Shown in pieces: positions 53,056 through 61,375 of a stretch of DNA of 64,000 bases (within the stretch, counting starts at the first letter, position 1; each line of letters opens with the position of its first letter). The DNA is from Pseudactinotalea sp. HY158 (GTDB taxonomy: Bacteria; Actinomycetota; Actinomycetes; Actinomycetales; Beutenbergiaceae). Location: the NCBI RefSeq assembly GCF_009660225.1, contig NZ_CP045920.1:1922001-1986000 (forward strand), read 5' to 3'. The position numbers and the translations under genes are program-made. The notes beneath the pieces are model-generated. The model worked only from the letters and a program-made list of their open reading frames with translations. It had not been told where the DNA came from and searched no databases.

Positions 53056-53701
53056 CCGCGAGGAGCGCCTCACCGAGCACGAGCAGGATCGCGGCCGCGA
53101 CCACGAGGTACCACAGCACGACGATGATCCAGCGGTTGCGCACGAGCTGACGGGCCACCCCGGCGGAGAAGCCGAGCGCCCCCGCCTCGCCGGCGCGGGC
53201 GACGATGTGCACGAACAGCGGGATCATCACGGCCCAGATGACGAGGCAGTAGGGGCACAGGCCCGACAGCACGAACAGCGCCTGATACTGCAGCCAGGTC
53301 ACGAACCCGATCCCGAAGAGTCCGCCGACCACGGCGCCACGCCAGATCCACCGGGGCAGTTCGACCCGGCTGAGCAGCAGCATCGCGAGCGTGATCACCA
53401 CCGGGAAGGCGGCCACCCCGACGACGACGTTGGGGATCGCGAAGGCCGAGGCCGCGTCGCTGTCGAGGAACAGGCCGCAGCCGATCATCGGGTTGATGTC
53501 GCAGGCGGCGACGTAGTCCTGGCCGAACACGAGCCGGTTGATGTAGTCGATCGCCAGCGAGGCCGAGGCCCACAGGCCCAGGAGCCCGGTGATGAGGGCG
53601 ACCCAGCCGAACTCCCGGCCGCCCGGCGCCCGGGTGGGGACCTGGTCGTCGATCGGGTCCAGCGGGCCGGCCGTCGCGGGGCTCGGGTGTGTGTCGCTCA
53701 C
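53048..53701 (-). CDS. Vitamin K epoxide reductase (VKOR) family protein
   Basis: 217 residues, GTG start at 53701. Five predicted helices. Redox Cys pairs: CDINPMIGC in the first outer loop (about residues 67-75) and CPYC (about 149-152) in the active helix; a conserved Ser/Asp stretch SDAASAFAIPN lies between. Bacterial VKOR reoxidises DsbA-like oxidases, passing electrons to quinone, and so drives disulfide formation in secreted proteins. No DsbA partner is visible in this window. It overlaps the preceding convergent gene by 8 bp. Confidence 0.92.
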   Translation of the reverse strand: MSDTHPSPATAGPLDPIDDQVPTRAPGGREFGWVALITGLLGLWASASLAIDYINRLVFGQDYVAACDINPMIGCGLFLDSDAASAFAIPNVVVGVAAFPVVITLAMLLLSRVELPRWIWRGAVVGGLFGIGFVTWLQYQALFVLSGLCPYCLVIWAVMIPLFVHIVARAGEAGALGFSAGVARQLVRNRWIIVVLWYLVVAAAILLVLGEALLAVM

Positions 53702-53763
53702 TCGCGGTTCCTCTCCTGTCGGCCCCGGTGCGGGCCCTGTCCGGTCAGCCTAGTCCGCCCCGC

Positions 53764-55707
53764 TCAGCTCCACGGACCCTGCCCGGGGGCCGGCCACTCG
53801 AGTTCGACCTCGTGGTCGGGCCGGGCGGGGAAGGCGAACCACGGGGACAGGTCGACGCTCTGATCCGGGTCGGCGATGATCGTGCGGAAGCTCAGGGGCG
53901 TGTGGGTGGCACGGTCCCAGCGCATCACCGTGATCGTCGCGGGCGCGTTCAGGGGTCCGATCGTGGGCACCTTGTACGTGGCCCCGCCCGAGGACGAGCT
54001 GACGTACTGCACGCCGAGCCCCCGCTGCCACGGTCCGATCCGGCGGTGGTAGTGGCCGGCGAGGGCCAGCGGCACGCAGCCGCTCTTGAGCGCGGCCTCC
54101 GTGCCCCGGGGGTTGTGCATGAGGAGCATGTCGACCGGGTCGCCGCCCGCCGCCAGCTCGCACGCCTCGTCGCGGAGCCGGTCGCCGATCTCCGGGATCG
54201 TCTCCGGCCCCACCTGGCGGGTCGGCGCGCCGAGGGAGGTGAGGGTGGGGTCCGTGTCGCCGAGGAAGCGGATCCCCTCGATCACGACCGGCTTGCCGTC
54301 GAGCACGGTCCATCCGTGGCCGCGTTCCTGGTCGGCCGTCACGTCCGAGTCGTGGTTGCCGTCGGCCACGACCACCGGCAGGTCCCCGAAGCCGTCGGCG
54401 AAGGCGTTGACGCAGATCGCCTCGACGGCGGTGCCGCCCATGACCGTGTCCCCGAGGTTGACGATGAGGTCGGCCTCCGCCTCCTGGGCGGCGGCTCCGA
54501 TGACCTTGCCCATCCCCACGTTGCAGTGCAGGTCGGAGACGATGACGATCGTGGCGACGTCCTCCTCGTCCACGGCGCGGATCCCGTCCGGCCCGGCCGT
54601 GCCCGGCGGCGTCTCCTCGTCACCGGTCCGGTCGCCGTCCCCGCTGCCGTCGGCGGCGCCCGTGGGACCGCCGAGGTCGTCGCCCGTGGGCTCCGGCGTG
54701 GCGGTGGGCGTCGACGCCGCCCCCGAGGGGGCCTCGGAGGCTCCGTCTCCGGGTGCCGGGCTCGCGTCCGGGCTCATCGTCGGAGCCGGCAGCGGCGGGG
54801 TCCGCGGGGCGTGCGGGGCGGAATCGGCGGCGTAGGCGTCGCGCAGGTTCGCCTCGACCACGTCGTAGAACTCCGAATTCTTGTTGATCGCGTCGATGAC
54901 GACCTGCCCGTAGTGGTCGATCAGCTCGCCGAGCCGGCCGGTGATCCGGGCGTCGGCCAGCGGCGTGTTCGCGAGGACCGAGGACGTGTGCCCCACGCCG
55001 GCGGAACCCTTCGTCACCGAGACCGCCGGCGCGACGGCCAGGGCGAGGACGAGGCCGATGGTCACGGCCCGGATGTCGGGGCGACGCCAGGCCGAGGCGA
55101 CGGCGTTGCGGAACAGGCCGTGCGCCGTCAGTCGGCTGAGCATGATGACCGTGAGCAGGATCGACCAGTAGAGGAACGTGCGCAGCACCGCGTTCGAGGC
55201 GAGCCCGAACGCGGCGGTGCGGATCGTCGTGGCCGGGTCGGTGAAGAACTGCACGTAGCTGTTCAGGTCCTCGGTGAGCCCCGCGATCGCGTCCCCCGGG
55301 CCGGCGGGCACCTCCTCCCCGCCGATCGAGAGCTCGTCGGGGATCCGCTCGACGAGCACGTCGACACCGAGGCCGAGCGGGAGCGGGGAGTCGAGGATGA
55401 GCGATCCGAGCGGGCCCATGTTCACGGTGATCTCGTGGTTGAGCGTCATCGAGTACTCGGCGATGTGGGGCCCGAGCGAGCCCTCGTGGTCGGCCGTGAG
55501 CACCCCGCCCACGACCGCCACGAGGCCCGTGACGACGAAGGCGATGCTCGCCCGGATCGAGCGCCGGGCCCACGGGTGCAGCCGCACCCACCAGCTGTGC
55601 TGCTCGGCCTCCGCGGGGATGTCAGGGACGTCGGTCCCGTCCGTGCCGTTCTTGCCGTCGGTGCCGTTCTTGCCGGCCTTCCCCTCGGGGGCGGATGGCG
55701 CGGTCAT
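53764..55707 (-). CDS. Membrane-anchored metallophosphoesterase
   Basis: 647 residues, ATG at 55707. Gly/Lys/Asp N-terminus (GKNGTDGKNGTDGTD), helices near 55-75, 160-180 and 190-215, a Pro/Ala/Thr-rich spacer (about 290-370), then a calcineurin-type phosphoesterase with all metal motifs: SDLHCN, NLGDTVMGG, DGNHD, LLMHNP and GHYHR. The catalytic domain probably lies outside the cell, acting on an unknown phosphoester. The start overlaps the stop of the lipoprotein gene (ATGA), implying a joint envelope role. Confidence 0.88.
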   Translation of the reverse strand: MTAPSAPEGKAGKNGTDGKNGTDGTDVPDIPAEAEQHSWWVRLHPWARRSIRASIAFVVTGLVAVVGGVLTADHEGSLGPHIAEYSMTLNHEITVNMGPLGSLILDSPLPLGLGVDVLVERIPDELSIGGEEVPAGPGDAIAGLTEDLNSYVQFFTDPATTIRTAAFGLASNAVLRTFLYWSILLTVIMLSRLTAHGLFRNAVASAWRRPDIRAVTIGLVLALAVAPAVSVTKGSAGVGHTSSVLANTPLADARITGRLGELIDHYGQVVIDAINKNSEFYDVVEANLRDAYAADSAPHAPRTPPLPAPTMSPDASPAPGDGASEAPSGAASTPTATPEPTGDDLGGPTGAADGSGDGDRTGDEETPPGTAGPDGIRAVDEEDVATIVIVSDLHCNVGMGKVIGAAAQEAEADLIVNLGDTVMGGTAVEAICVNAFADGFGDLPVVVADGNHDSDVTADQERGHGWTVLDGKPVVIEGIRFLGDTDPTLTSLGAPTRQVGPETIPEIGDRLRDEACELAAGGDPVDMLLMHNPRGTEAALKSGCVPLALAGHYHRRIGPWQRGLGVQYVSSSSGGATYKVPTIGPLNAPATITVMRWDRATHTPLSFRTIIADPDQSVDLSPWFAFPARPDHEVELEWPAPGQGPWS

Positions 55708-57461
55708 CGCCGGCTCACCCAGTCGGGCACGGGCGAGAGCAGGTCGGCGACCTCGGCCGGACCGACCGGGGGGTCGGACTTCGCGGGGATCGTGACCCCC
55801 CAGGCCAGGCCGGCGGGGGCCTCCGCGCGGACGGCCCGCCAGGCCTTGCCGCGCGCCTCGGCGTCGCCGCCGACGTCGACGTTGATGAGGACGGGGATCC
55901 GCGGGTCGTCGGTGATGAGGATCCCCCGGTGGCGCACCTGCCCGGCGGTGGACTCGCTCACGCTCACGAGCTTCTGGGGCAGGTCGTGGGCGGCCACGAA
56001 GGCGCTCAGGTAGGAGATGAGGTCGTTCACCTCGCCGGCGTCGACCGACCCCTCCCGGTCGCGGGCCCGCGCGTCGGTCTCGTACCGCCAGCCCGGCTCG
56101 AGCCGCACGCCCACGTTCGGGTGGGCGAGCAGGGTCTCGTATTCGCGGACCTGGTCCAGGAACGAGTATCGTCCCGGCTGGAATGCGAGCAGCACGAGCA
56201 CCCCGGCCTGCTCGGCCCGCTCGATCCACGGCTCGATGTCGGCGGCGGGCCACATGTGGCTGTACTTTCCGTGGGTCCCGGGCTCCTCGCTCGCCACGGT
56301 CACGAGGATCTCCACGGCCGGCACGACCCGGTCGTCCCAGGCGGCGGTGTAGGCCGCCGCGTCGCCGATGACCCGGGTCATCGTGGCCGCGGCGTCCTGC
56401 GCGCCGAGGGTGCCGAGCTTGTCGGTCTGGATGCTGCCGTAGAGGCTCACGTAGCGGATCGACGAGTCCCCGGATCCGAAGATCAGCTGTCCGCCGCCGG
56501 GGAGTTGCACGCCCGTGCGGACGGCATCCAGCACCACGTCGAGCTCCGCGCGCGGCATCGACCACGTCCCCAGGGCGACGAGGCTCGTGACCGCCGATTC
56601 GCCCAGCGCGCCGATGAGGTCGGCGTCGCCGCGCAGTGGTTCGCTGCCCACGAGCAGCCGGGCGCCGGCCCCGGCCGCCGTGCCCGCGGCCGCCACGAGG
56701 ACCGGCTCGTCGCGAGTGATGACGACGGCCCCCGCGAGCGGCTCGGCGGCGAGGGTCTCGGGCATCGACCCGTAGGCGTCCGGGCCGGCGCCGGCCTCCG
56801 GGGCGGCGAACACCTCGTCCTCGCCGAGACGTGCGAGCGCCTGGACGGCGTCCTCGGGCTCGGGTGGCGCCACGGAGGTCACCTCGCGTCCGAGGAGGGC
56901 GCCGAGGGCCTCGTCGTCGCCGGGGTCGGGCGCGACGATGAGCGCGGTCGTGTCGACGTCCGCGAGGCTCACGGCCCCGACGGTCAGCACCGCCCGGGTG
57001 CCCAGCCGCACGAGTTCGGTGTTGAGTTCCCCCGGGGTGGCGGTGTCGGACGGCGTCGTGGATTCACCCGGCGCCGGGGTGAGCAGCACCGGCACTCCGG
57101 CGACCGCTCCGATCGAGGCGGCACGCAGGATGGCCCCGGGCTCGTCGACCGGGGCGAGCACCACGACCTGGGCGGCCTCGAAGTAGGACTGGGACGCGGC
57201 GAGGGCGAGCTCGGCCGGATCGCTGCCCGAGATCCGTTCGGACTCTGGTTCGTGGGTGACCGAGATGCTGCGGACCGCGTGGCTCACCCCCGGTTCGGGG
57301 TCGAGCGTGACCCCGCCCGAACAGCCCGCCACGAGGAGGGCCATGCCGGTGAGCAGGGAGGTGAGCAGGGCGAGGGTCGCGCCCGGGCGCCGCCTCGCCG
57401 GCCGGGCGCGCGACCGGCGGCGCCGTGGCAGGTGCCGTCGGTCGGTCGCGGGGCTTGCCAT
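55704..57461 (-). CDS. Secreted lipoprotein, unknown function
   Basis: 585 residues, ATG at 57461. An Arg-rich n-region, hydrophobic segment and lipobox LVAGC with Cys47 mark a lipoprotein. The N-terminal half resembles the repeated cell-wall-binding type-2 layout (VVLAPVDEPGAILRAASIGAVAGVPVLLTP; AVLTVGAVS), though only loosely; the C-terminal half (about 330-560) looks like a TIM-barrel-type domain (YSHMWPAADIEPWIERAEQAGVLVLLAFQPG). No catalytic residues are assigned. Coupled by ATGA to the metallophosphoesterase. Confidence 0.75.
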   Translation of the reverse strand: MASPATDRRHLPRRRRSRARPARRRPGATLALLTSLLTGMALLVAGCSGGVTLDPEPGVSHAVRSISVTHEPESERISGSDPAELALAASQSYFEAAQVVVLAPVDEPGAILRAASIGAVAGVPVLLTPAPGESTTPSDTATPGELNTELVRLGTRAVLTVGAVSLADVDTTALIVAPDPGDDEALGALLGREVTSVAPPEPEDAVQALARLGEDEVFAAPEAGAGPDAYGSMPETLAAEPLAGAVVITRDEPVLVAAAGTAAGAGARLLVGSEPLRGDADLIGALGESAVTSLVALGTWSMPRAELDVVLDAVRTGVQLPGGGQLIFGSGDSSIRYVSLYGSIQTDKLGTLGAQDAAATMTRVIGDAAAYTAAWDDRVVPAVEILVTVASEEPGTHGKYSHMWPAADIEPWIERAEQAGVLVLLAFQPGRYSFLDQVREYETLLAHPNVGVRLEPGWRYETDARARDREGSVDAGEVNDLISYLSAFVAAHDLPQKLVSVSESTAGQVRHRGILITDDPRIPVLINVDVGGDAEARGKAWRAVRAEAPAGLAWGVTIPAKSDPPVGPAEVADLLSPVPDWVSRR

Positions 57462-57505
57462 GACCCCAGGGTAACCGGCTCGCGATCCGGGCCGGGACCC
57501 GGCGC

Positions 57506-58033
57506 TCACGCGCCGTCCGTGCTCGCCTCGGACCGGCCGCGATTCACCCACAGGTAGCGGCCGCCCCCGGCGAGGAGGGCCGCGACGACGACGCCCACGA
57601 GGGTGCCGACGGTGAAGCCGGGCGCGGTGATGCGCAGCACGACGTCGGCCCGGGCGAGCGGCGCGGTGAGCCCGGTCGCGATGAGCAGGGTGAGCAGGTT
57701 GGGTGCCGCGAGCACGGCGGTCGCGACCACGAGCCCGATCACGAGGCCGCGCCGTTCCGGGCGGTGCCGGCTGCGCAGGGCGAGCGCCGCCGTGGCCACG
57801 GCGGCCAGGGTGAACACGATCCCGAATCCGACCCCGTGCCACGAGGCCGCCGTGCCGTGGGTCATCGAACCGACGACGCGGGCCCATCCGGCCGGGAGCA
57901 GGAAGTAGAGCACGAGCCCGAGCGCGAGGATCGCGAGCACGATGAGCAGGAGCAGGGTGCTGCGGCGCATCCAGCGCGGGGGCCGAGGGTCCGTCGCCGT
58001 GACGCTGCGGTCGGGCTCGGCTACTGGTTCCAT
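57506..58033 (-). CDS. Small integral membrane protein
   Basis: 175 residues from ATG 58033 (MEPVAEPDRS). Four predicted helices: about 25-50, 65-90, 100-125 and 130-160. The second loop carries GSMTHGTAASWHG. Resembles uncharacterised actinobacterial permease-like proteins; no motif gives a function. It is 44 bp upstream of the lipoprotein gene on the same strand and may be in the same transcript. Confidence 0.75.
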   Translation of the reverse strand: MEPVAEPDRSVTATDPRPPRWMRRSTLLLLIVLAILALGLVLYFLLPAGWARVVGSMTHGTAASWHGVGFGIVFTLAAVATAALALRSRHRPERRGLVIGLVVATAVLAAPNLLTLLIATGLTAPLARADVVLRITAPGFTVGTLVGVVVAALLAGGGRYLWVNRGRSEASTDGA

Positions 58034-58095
58034 GCCGCTATCGTGCCGCACGCGAGCCCCGGCGGGCCAGCCTCCCCGCCCGGCCGGGCCCGGCC

Positions 58096-58668
58096 TCAGT
58101 CGGTCCGATCGGCGGCCCGGTCGGCCCGGTCGAGGGCCGCGCCCACGAAGAAGTCGATCGCGAGCCTGCCCACCGTGGCGACCACCGCCGCCAGGGACAC
58201 ACCCTTGAGGAGCACCGCGATCCCACTGAGCACGTTGCTCGCGCCCCCGTAGAGGCCGCCGAGCGAGAAGTTCGCGATCGCGCTGAGCACCGCGGCCAGC
58301 GCGACGAGGCCCGAGAACACGGCGACGGCGAGCCAGGCGGCCTTGCCGAGTCGCACCGGGTCCTCGAACAGCGACGGGCCGCTCGGGGCCGCCGGCTGAT
58401 ACGCGGGATATCCGGCGCCCTGCTGATACTGCTGACTCTGCTGATACTGCTGGCCCTGTTGGTATTGCTCGGGCTGCTGGTACTGCTGCTGGGGGTACTG
58501 CTGGTAGTGGTCTGCCTGCTGATAGTGCCCGGGCGCCGCGGCACTCGGCACGCTCGGCGGAACCTGTCCGGTGTAGCCGCCGGGCGCGGGCGCGGACTCC
58601 CCGAACCCACCGGCCGACCCGAACGGCGGTTCCCCCTGCGGGCCCGCGGGTGGCTGAAACTGGCTCAT
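58096..58668 (-). CDS. Small membrane protein with Gln/Tyr-rich N-terminus
   Basis: 190 residues, ATG at 58668. About 95 residues rich in Gln, Tyr, Pro and Gly (QQYQQPEQYQQGQQYQQ) precede two to three predicted helices (about 110-135, 145-165). It begins MSQFQPPAG, like the MSQFPPPPG of the protein at 11192. Function unknown; the tail may support clustering at the membrane. Confidence 0.7.
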   Translation of the reverse strand: MSQFQPPAGPQGEPPFGSAGGFGESAPAPGGYTGQVPPSVPSAAAPGHYQQADHYQQYPQQQYQQPEQYQQGQQYQQSQQYQQGAGYPAYQPAAPSGPSLFEDPVRLGKAAWLAVAVFSGLVALAAVLSAIANFSLGGLYGGASNVLSGIAVLLKGVSLAAVVATVGRLAIDFFVGAALDRADRAADRTD

Positions 58669-58741
58669 GTGCGCTCCTTCGTCATTCTCCTCGGGCCGGC
58701 ACAGCCGTGCCGCCCCGGGTTCACTGTACGACCCGCGCCGC

Positions 58742-59149
58742 TCAGGCGGTCACGACGTTCCCGCCGGTGACGGCGACCGTGATCTCCGGCAGCGGGTCGA
58801 CCGCCGGCCCCTCGAGGACGTCGCCGGTGAAGGTCTCGAACTCCGAATGGTGGCACGGGCACATGAGGACCTGCGGTTCCCCGTCGATCGGGGCCACCTC
58901 GCAGCCCTGGTGGGTGCAGATCGCACTCACGGCCACGACGGTGCCCTCGGACGGACGGCCCACGACGATCGGCGAGCCCCCTTCGGGCGTCACCGTGACG
59001 GATCCCCCGACGGGCACGTCCGCCAGGGGCGTGAGCACGATCCCCGGCTCGAGCGCCGTCGATTCGCCGCTGCACGCCCCGAGCAGGGTCACGCCCGCGA
59101 TCACTCCGGCACCCGCGAGAACCTGACGCCTGCACACCTGCGAAGACAT
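58742..59149 (-). CDS. Rieske [2Fe-2S] lipoprotein
   Basis: 135 residues, ATG at 59149. An RR-containing hydrophobic N-terminus with LLGAC lipobox (Cys26) suggests export, possibly by Tat, and lipid anchoring. Rieske ligands are Cys78 and His80 (CTHQGC) and Cys97 and His100 (CPCHHS); Cys83 and Cys99 give the usual disulfide. A soluble outer-face electron carrier; the partner is unknown, but a FAD-dependent ferredoxin-reductase-like gene lies 0.8 kb away. Confidence 0.93.
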   Translation of the reverse strand: MSSQVCRRQVLAGAGVIAGVTLLGACSGESTALEPGIVLTPLADVPVGGSVTVTPEGGSPIVVGRPSEGTVVAVSAICTHQGCEVAPIDGEPQVLMCPCHHSEFETFTGDVLEGPAVDPLPEITVAVTGGNVVTA

Positions 59150-59280
59150 GCCCCCATCGTAGGCGAGCCTCGTCGGCCCGCACGCCGTCCGGCCCGCGAG
59201 CTGTCCGCCTCGGCAGCGGCGCCCCGGCGCGGACGGGCATGATGGAGCCACCCGCCGGCCACCGCAGAATCGGAGCACGA

Positions 59281-59871
59281 ATGACCTCCTACGAGCTCGA
59301 CGCCCGCGTGATCCCCCACGCCGACCGGCACTCGACCATCCTCGCCACGTTCGATGCGCTCGCGGTGCAGGAGTCGTTCGTCCTCGTCAACGATCACGAT
59401 CCCGTTCCGCTGCGCGGCCTGTTCGAACGCGAGTATCCGCGCGGCTACGACTGGGAGTACCTGGACGAGGCCCCCGAATGGCGGATCCGGATCACGATGC
59501 TCGCGGCTACGCCGCTGCCGCGGCTGCTGGCCGATACCGCCGACCTGGCCGGGCCCACGGCGGAGGCGGACCTGTTCGGGGCGGTCTGGCGGCTCGACGT
59601 GGCCGAACGCGACCTGGACGCCAACGTCATCGCGATCGCGCCGGAGGGCAGGATCGCCACCCACGCCGGCCCCGACCTCGACGTGCTCCTGCACGTGATC
59701 GCCGGTTCGGGCAGGGTCGTCACCGAGCGCGACGTGGTGCCGCTCGGCCCGGGCGGCCTCGTGTGGCTTCCCCGCCGCTCGCAGCGTTCCATCGAGGCCG
59801 GCCCGGACGGATTGCGCTACCTCTCGGTGCATCGGCGCAAGCCCGGCCTGAGCATCCGATCCACGCGCTGA
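59281..59871 (+). CDS. DUF2249 domain protein with cupin-like C-terminus
   Basis: 196 residues, ATG at 59281. Residues 1-70 are DUF2249 (ELDARVIPHADRHSTILATFDALAVQESFVLVNDHDPVPLRGLFE), a domain often tied to hemerythrin-like or nitric-oxide/redox proteins. Residues 95-190 form a small cupin-type beta fold (DLDVLLHVIAGSGRV, PLGPGGLVWLPRRS) that lacks most classical metal His residues. It diverges from the Rieske gene, so a redox-stress link is possible but unproven. Confidence 0.82.
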   Translation: MTSYELDARVIPHADRHSTILATFDALAVQESFVLVNDHDPVPLRGLFEREYPRGYDWEYLDEAPEWRIRITMLAATPLPRLLADTADLAGPTAEADLFGAVWRLDVAERDLDANVIAIAPEGRIATHAGPDLDVLLHVIAGSGRVVTERDVVPLGPGGLVWLPRRSQRSIEAGPDGLRYLSVHRRKPGLSIRSTR

Positions 59872-59923
59872 CCGGCCGCCGTCCGTCCGCCGCCGTCCGC
59901 TCAGGCGCCGGCTCGGGCCCGGT

Positions 59924-59946
59924 GGGCCGGCCCCGGTGGCCGGCCC
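59924..59946. terminator. Bidirectional hairpin terminator
   Basis: A perfect 9-bp stem GGGCCGGCC/GGCCGGCCC with CCGGT loop sits between convergent genes ending at 59871 and 59968; no U-tract. Confidence 0.6.
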
Positions 59947-59967
59947 CGGTGTGTCGGGTCAGGCGGA

Positions 59968-61203
59968 TCAGGCCAGGTCGGCGAGGCCGATGCCGTCGTC
60001 GGCGAGCCGGCCGGGCTCGATCCGTCGCCCGATGAGCGCCCGCAGGTCGTCGTTCACGTCCCAGATGTTCACGTTCATCGCCGCGGTGACGACGCCCTCT
60101 CGCAGCCAGAACGCGATGAACTCCCCCGCCGCCTCGGCCGCGGTGAGGTCCCCGCGGACCACGAGGATGTCGCTGCCGCTTCCCAGGCCCACGTACTCCA
60201 TGCCGAGGTTGTACTGGTCGGTGAAGAAATACGGCTGCCAGTCGTAGGTCGCGTTCTCGCCGAGGATGACCCTGCCGGCGAGGGTGCCGTGCCGGATCGC
60301 GTTGTCCCAGTGCTCGACGCGCAGGCGCTCCCCGCGCAGGCTGTTGTGGGCGTTGGCCACGTCGCCGATCGCGAGCACGGCCGGATCGCTCGTGACCAGG
60401 TGCTCGTCGGTCAGCACGCCGCCGTCGACGTCGAGACCGGCGGCGGAGGCGAGCTCCGTGTTCGGCACGGCGCCGATTCCCACGAGCACGACGTCCGCGG
60501 GCAGTTCCTCACCCGAGTCGAGGCGCACGCCCGTGGCCCGGCCCTCGGTGGTGACGATCTCCACGACGCTCGCCCGGGTGCGCAGGTCCACGCCGTGGGC
60601 GCGGTGCAGGCCGGCGAAGTGATCGCCGAGCACGGACCCGAGGATCCGGCCGAGCGGGGCCTCGCCGGCCTCGAGCACGGTGACGGACGCGCCGGCGAGC
60701 ACCGCCGCGGCCGCGACCTCGAGCCCGATCCAGCCGCCGCCGACGATGACGACCCGGGCACCCGTCGTCAGCACGTCCCGCAGGCGCTTCGAGTCGGCCA
60801 TCCGCCGCAACATGAACACGCCGTCGGCGTCGGCGCCGGGGACGGGCAGCGCGCGGGCGTGGGCCCCCGTGGCGAGCACGAGCCGTCCGTAACCCACGGT
60901 GGCACCGGAGGTCAGCCGGACGGTGCGGGCGGCGCGATCGATCGCGACCGCGGCGTCGTCCAGGTGCAGCGCGATCCCGGCCTCCCGGTACCAGGCCTCG
61001 TCGTGGACGTAGGCGTCGGCATAATCGGCGGTGCCCTGGAGCGCCTCCTTCGACAGCGGCGGGCGCTCGTAGGGCCGCTCCCCCTCGTCGCCGATGAGCG
61101 TGATCGGCCCGGTGTAGCCGCCGCCGGTGAGGGTCGATGCGACGTGCGCGGCCGCCAGCCCCGCTCCGACGATCACTGTTCCGCTGCCGGACTCCTCGGA
61201 CAT
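59968..61203 (-). CDS. FAD-dependent NAD(P)H:ferredoxin/rubredoxin reductase-like
   Basis: 411 residues from ATG 61203, with GGAGG 5 bases upstream. FAD site GAGLAAAHVASTL (residues 12-24), NAD site VVIVGGGWIGLEVAAAA, YERPPLSKEAL, second FAD motif AIGDVANA, and a C-terminal reductase domain. Typical of ferredoxin reductases feeding Rieske oxygenases or P450s; the nearby Rieske lipoprotein is a different class, so a partnership is only a guess. Confidence 0.92.
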   Translation of the reverse strand: MSEESGSGTVIVGAGLAAAHVASTLTGGGYTGPITLIGDEGERPYERPPLSKEALQGTADYADAYVHDEAWYREAGIALHLDDAAVAIDRAARTVRLTSGATVGYGRLVLATGAHARALPVPGADADGVFMLRRMADSKRLRDVLTTGARVVIVGGGWIGLEVAAAAVLAGASVTVLEAGEAPLGRILGSVLGDHFAGLHRAHGVDLRTRASVVEIVTTEGRATGVRLDSGEELPADVVLVGIGAVPNTELASAAGLDVDGGVLTDEHLVTSDPAVLAIGDVANAHNSLRGERLRVEHWDNAIRHGTLAGRVILGENATYDWQPYFFTDQYNLGMEYVGLGSGSDILVVRGDLTAAEAAGEFIAFWLREGVVTAAMNVNIWDVNDDLRALIGRRIEPGRLADDGIGLADLA

Positions 61204-61296
61204 CGTGGCCTCCTTCGCCCGTGCGGCCCGGCCCCGGTGGCCGCCCCGCACGATTGTCATCGTACGCCGAGGCCTCCGACATCGGCCCCGATCATG

Positions 61297-61340
61297 GACG
61301 ACGGCCGCTCCCCTCCCGTGGGAGGGTCGCGGCCGTCGTC
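61297..61340 (-). terminator. Hairpin terminator after the surface beta-galactosidase
   Basis: GACGACGGCCGC pairs with GCGGCCGTCGTC, with an inner CCTCCC/GGAGGG stem and a short gtg loop, 36 bp beyond the stop codon. Confidence 0.7.
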
Positions 61341-61375
61341 GGTTGCGTGGGTCGGGTGCCGACCCGTCCGGTGCC

